From Burkholderiaceae bacterium (GTDB lineage Bacteria > Pseudomonadota > Gammaproteobacteria > Burkholderiales > Burkholderiaceae): a stretch of 9,287 nucleotides of DNA. The stretch spans positions 1 to 9,287 of the forward strand of contig JASLEM010000391.1 of the NCBI GenBank assembly GCA_030151165.1, read 5' to 3'. How positions within the stretch are numbered: position 1 is the stretch's first letter; each line of letters opens with the position of its first letter. The notes under the pieces were generated by a model. That model did not search any database. It saw only the letters and a program-made list of their open reading frames with translations, and was not told the DNA's origin. Shown piece after piece: positions 7,312 through 9,287 of the stretch. The position numbers were made by a program, and so were the translations under genes.

Positions 7312-8412
7312 ATGCACATCGTGACGATCAAGCCGCAATGGACGATCCGCCGCCCGGACGGCGAGGGCGTGTCGCCGCGCCTGCTCGAGCTGCTGGCGCA
7401 GGTGCACGAGGAAGGCACGCTGTCGGGCGTCTGTCGCAGGAACGGGGCGTCGTACCGGCATGCGTGGTCGCTGGTGCGCCAGGGCGAGGAGCAGCTCGGC
7501 GCGCCGCTGCTGCTGATGGAGCGCGGCAAGGGCTCGACGCTGACGCCGCTCGCCGAGAAGCTCGTGTGGGCCAGCCACCGCATCCACGCGCGCCTCACGC
7601 CGGTGCTCGACACGCTGGCCTCGGAGCTGGAGGTCGAGATCGAGCGCGTCGTCGGCACCGCGCCCGCGCAGCTGAGCATCCACGCGAGCCACGGCTTCTC
7701 GATCGAGAAGTTGCTGGAGGCGCTCACGGCCGCGCACGTGACCGTCGAGCGCAAGTACGTGTCGAGCCAGGAGGCCGCGGCCTCGCTGCACGACGGCGCA
7801 TGCGACCTGGCCGGCCTGCCGATCGCGCTCGGCGCGTTCGAGGCGCGCTCGCTCGCGCACTACGCGCGCTGGTTCGACGCGAAGACGACGCGCTTCATCC
7901 ACGTCGCGACGCGCCACCAGGGCCTGATGGTCGCGCCCGGCAATCCGCGCAAGATCTACGGCGTGGCCGATCTCGCGCGGCCGGACGTGCGCTTCATCAA
8001 CCGCCAGCGCGGCTCGGGCACGCGCTTCCTGCTCGACTGCCTGCTGGCCGATGCCGGCATCGACCCCGCGCGCATCGCCGGCTTCGAGCAGGGCGAGTTC
8101 ACGCACGCGGCCGTCGCGGCCTACGTCGCCAGCGGCATGGCGGACGCCGGGCTCGGCGTCGAGACGCCCGCGCGTCACTTCAAGCTCGACTTCGTGCCGC
8201 TGGCGTCCGAACGCTACTTCCTGCTGTGCCACGAGCAATCGCTGCTCAAGCCCGGCGTGCAGGCGACGATCGAGATCCTGCGCAGCGCGGCGTTCCGCGA
8301 GGCCGTCGACCAGCTGTCCGGCTACTCGGCGGTGCGGTGCGGCGAGGTCGAGACGCTCAAGCAGGCGTTTGCCGATTTCAAGCCGACGCGAGGGCGTGCC
8401 GCCCGATCCTGA
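7312..8412 (+). CDS. fdsR: FdsR-like transcriptional regulator: ModE-type HTH plus PBP-like sensor domain
   Basis: This 366-residue cytoplasmic one-component regulator is encoded divergently from the fds operon, the position of fdsR in C. necator. There FdsR is described as acting on the fds operon in response to formate. Residues about 20-90 are a LysR/ModE-type winged helix: SYRHAW (47-52) in the recognition region, and MERGKGSTLTPLAEKL (69-84), which resembles the glycine/lysine-rich wing of ModE. A linker helix is followed by a periplasmic-binding-protein-like domain (about 115-345) with the RQRGSGTR motif (231-238) followed by LLDCLLADAGI. This is the form seen in the ModE-associated molybdate-binding-like family (COG1910/PF12727 type). 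There is no signal peptide, so the sensor acts inside the cell. The start is supported by TAAGGAAAG (7297-7305) at 6-base spacing. The fdsR name rests on position and architecture, and the ligand (formate or molybdate/tungstate) is open. Confidence 0.85.
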   Translation: MHIVTIKPQWTIRRPDGEGVSPRLLELLAQVHEEGTLSGVCRRNGASYRHAWSLVRQGEEQLGAPLLLMERGKGSTLTPLAEKLVWASHRIHARLTPVLDTLASELEVEIERVVGTAPAQLSIHASHGFSIEKLLEALTAAHVTVERKYVSSQEAAASLHDGACDLAGLPIALGAFEARSLAHYARWFDAKTTRFIHVATRHQGLMVAPGNPRKIYGVADLARPDVRFINRQRGSGTRFLLDCLLADAGIDPARIAGFEQGEFTHAAVAAYVASGMADAGLGVETPARHFKLDFVPLASERYFLLCHEQSLLKPGVQATIEILRSAAFREAVDQLSGYSAVRCGEVETLKQAFADFKPTRGRAARS

Positions 8413-8635
8413 GCGCGGCGGTGCCGCAGCCCCGATGTGGCAGGGCGGAGCACAGATGTGCCGATTCGCGGTTTCGAGCGAACTGTACTCTTCGAAGAAT
8501 GCGCGGAGTGTATGCCCGGGCGACGGCGCGAGTCCGTAATCTCGAGGCTGTGGCTTGCGCGTCGGCCGCCGGTTCGAGCCGCGAAATGGCAGGCGAATAC
8601 GGCACGACATTTGCATTGGTTCTCTAAATTTCCGC

Positions 8636-8665
8636 TTGCCGAAGTGCAGGGTTATCCCTTAGACT
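8636..8665 (+). promoter_or_regulatory. Candidate sigma-70 promoter of the 47-residue gene
   Basis: TTGCCG (8636-8641) and TAGACT (8660-8665) each match the -35 and -10 consensus at four of six positions and are 18 bases apart. The predicted start, near 8672, falls inside the palindrome that follows directly. The leader to the ATG would be about 56 bases. Confidence 0.5.
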
Positions 8666-8680
8666 TGCAGCAATGCTGCA
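8666..8680. promoter_or_regulatory. Palindrome TGCAGCA-A-TGCTGCA at the predicted transcription start, candidate operator
   Basis: Two perfect 7-base arms surround a single A, directly after the proposed -10. A site at this place would normally block transcription. The GCAG/CTGC composition recalls the CTGC/GCAG-type sites reported for the polyhydroxyalkanoate regulator PhaR, which represses phasin genes. No pha gene is visible in the window, so this link is only a suggestion from the motif. Confidence 0.55.
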
Positions 8681-8727
8681 CCGCACCACGGCGCGACGAC
8701 CGAATTTCAACTCCCGCGAGGCTTTCC

Positions 8728-8871
8728 ATGTCCACCGCTCTCAATTCGCAGTCCTTCAAGTCGGCTTCCGTTCTGCCGGTCAACACGACCTTCCGTGAAC
8801 TGATCGCCGCGATGCCGATCGTGTTGTTCTACAACGCCGTGCGCAGCGCCTTCTTCGGCAAGCGCGCCTGA
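8728..8871 (+). CDS. Small hypothetical protein, 47 residues
   Basis: I do not recognise this protein. It starts MSTALNSQSF, has a polar Ser/Asn/Thr-rich first half, then a hydrophobic stretch at about 25-35 (LIAAMPIVLFY), and ends with an aromatic/basic tail (AFFGKRA). The second half could be one short amphipathic or membrane-touching helix; it is too short for a confident transmembrane call. Support for a real gene: GAGG (8718-8721) 6 bases before the ATG, its own promoter with a palindromic operator-like site, and a hairpin downstream. The reading frame is open far upstream, but nothing there supports an earlier start. It is transcribed in the same direction as the fds regulator but 315 bases away with its own promoter, so it is probably a separate unit. 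Confidence 0.75.
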   Translation: MSTALNSQSFKSASVLPVNTTFRELIAAMPIVLFYNAVRSAFFGKRA

Positions 8872-8902
8872 GCCGGCCGCGCCCCGCGGCGCGTCCTCCC
8901 GC

Positions 8903-9287
8903 TCATCCGAGGCTTCGAAGCGTTCGCGTTTCGAAGCCTTCGTCGTTTCTGGACGGCCCGCAACGCAGCTGAACGGGCACGATGCGCTCGATCAGCGCGG
9001 CCGCGTCGTCGAGCAGGAAATCCTTGAACGCCTGCGTGACCGGTTGCAGGCGCTTGTCGCGGCGGTGCACGACGTACCAGTTCAGCATCAGCGGAAAGCC
9101 GGCGACGTCGAGCACGCACAACTCACCCGACCGCAGCTCGCGGCTCACGGTGTGCGCCGACAGGAAGCTCACGCCCATGCCGGCCATCACGGCCTGCTTG
9201 ATCGTCTCGGTGCTGCGGATCTCCATCGCGATGCGCAGCTCGGCCATGTCCTGCGCCAGGCCTTCCTCCATCGACTTCCAGGTGTCC
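8903..9287 (-). CDS. LysR-type transcriptional regulator, C-terminal part
   Basis: This is the last 127 codons of a LysR-type regulator, running off the right edge. The visible part is the second half of the effector-binding domain. STETIKQAVMAGMGVSFLSA is the typical helix/strand of subdomain II, followed by a hydrophobic GFPLMLNWYVVHRRDKRL segment and TQAFKDFLLDD. The wording of this tail resembles CbbR-like regulators as I know them, which would suit a formate-oxidising autotroph, but the DNA-binding domain and the target genes are outside. After the domain end (about FLLDD) there is a further tail of roughly 30 residues that does not look conserved. Its last 11 codons before the stop are written largely by the hairpin at 8910-8939. 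The gene converges with the 47-residue gene. Confidence 0.9.
   Translation of the reverse strand, partial: DTWKSMEEGLAQDMAELRIAMEIRSTETIKQAVMAGMGVSFLSAHTVSRELRSGELCVLDVAGFPLMLNWYVVHRRDKRLQPVTQAFKDFLLDDAAALIERIVPVQLRCGPSRNDEGFETRTLRSLG
8910..8939 (+). terminator. Long UUCG-loop hairpin, probable terminator of the 47-residue gene
   Basis: Ten perfect pairs (8910-8919 with 8930-8939) extend inward by a G-T wobble and two more pairs to close a TTCG tetraloop (8923-8926). On the plus strand it is followed by the moderately T-rich TCGTCGTTTCT, and it starts 39 bases after the stop of the small gene. On the minus strand it lies inside the last codons of the LysR-type gene and is not followed by T, so it is at best a weak terminator there. 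Confidence 0.65.

Larger units (their letters stand above)
8413..8727. other. Intergenic region between the fds regulator and the 47-residue gene
   Basis: From 8413 to about 8630 I see no convincing gene, RNA gene or terminator. There is a short stem near 8416-8427, but no T run follows it, so the end of the regulator transcript is not marked. From 8600 the composition becomes more A/T-rich, and the last 95 bases hold the promoter and palindrome listed separately, plus a leader ending in a GAGG ribosome-binding site (8718-8721). Confidence 0.7.

Noticed and set aside
8413..8430. GCGG-TG-CCGC stem right after the fds regulator, considered as its terminator.
   Set aside because: The stem is only four pairs and no T run follows.
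8489..8498. Perfect 10-base palindrome TCTTCGAAGA in the intergenic region.
   Set aside because: Palindromes of this size are expected several times by chance in a window of this length, and it has no positional link to a promoter or gene.
8560..8582. GGTTCGAGCC, resembling the T-loop of a tRNA.
   Set aside because: The flanking bases do not form a 5-pair T stem, and no anticodon or acceptor stem can be built around it.
1..9287. CRISPR arrays, insertion sequences, prophage genes, toxin-antitoxin or defence genes.
   Set aside because: No spaced direct repeats, transposase motifs or terminal inverted repeats were seen; all sizeable frames are explained by the housekeeping and regulatory genes listed.

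Overview
This window looks like a high-GC chromosomal segment from a betaproteobacterium, probably of the Burkholderiales. The grounds are the strong G/C bias at third codon positions, an fds-type soluble NAD-dependent formate dehydrogenase operon with a divergent regulator, a glyoxylate carboligase close to the E. coli enzyme, and a PEP-CTERM exported protein. I cannot name the genus from sequence alone.

Layout, left to right. Positions 1-843 (minus strand) hold the first 281 codons of glyoxylate carboligase (gcl), which runs off the left edge. A 318-base intergenic region with two small inverted repeats separates it from a divergent plus-strand gene (1162-1824) for a small PEP-CTERM-sorted protein, closed by a strong intrinsic terminator (1843-1880). 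Converging on that terminator from the right is the minus-strand operon fdsG-fdsB-fdsA-fdsD (7121 down to 1890). It encodes the 2Fe-2S, FMN/NADH, molybdopterin and delta subunits of a cytoplasmic formate dehydrogenase. The genes are tightly packed: an ATGA overlap, then gaps of 21 and 10 bases. The sulfurtransferase gene fdsC, which lies between fdsA and fdsD in Cupriavidus necator, is absent here. Divergent from fdsG, after 190 bases, is a regulator (7312-8412) with a ModE-like DNA-binding domain and a periplasmic-binding-protein-like domain, here called FdsR-like. A 315-base intergenic stretch ends in a promoter with a near-perfect palindrome at its expected start site, and leads to a 47-residue protein of unknown function (8728-8871). 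A long UUCG-loop hairpin (8910-8939) follows. The 3' part of a LysR-type regulator (minus strand) runs off the right edge.

How the genes may work together. Formate dehydrogenase oxidises formate to CO2 with reduction of NAD+. Glyoxylate carboligase condenses two glyoxylates to tartronate semialdehyde plus CO2. Both fit C1/C2 catabolism, for example of oxalate or glyoxylate, or formate as an energy source. The LysR-type protein at the right edge has a tail of the type I associate with CbbR-like regulators, which would fit, but this is inference. I did not find an undescribed multi-gene system. The most unusual points are the missing fdsC, the molybdate-type architecture of the fds regulator, the operator-like palindrome controlling the 47-residue gene, and a terminator-like hairpin that also codes for the end of a regulator.
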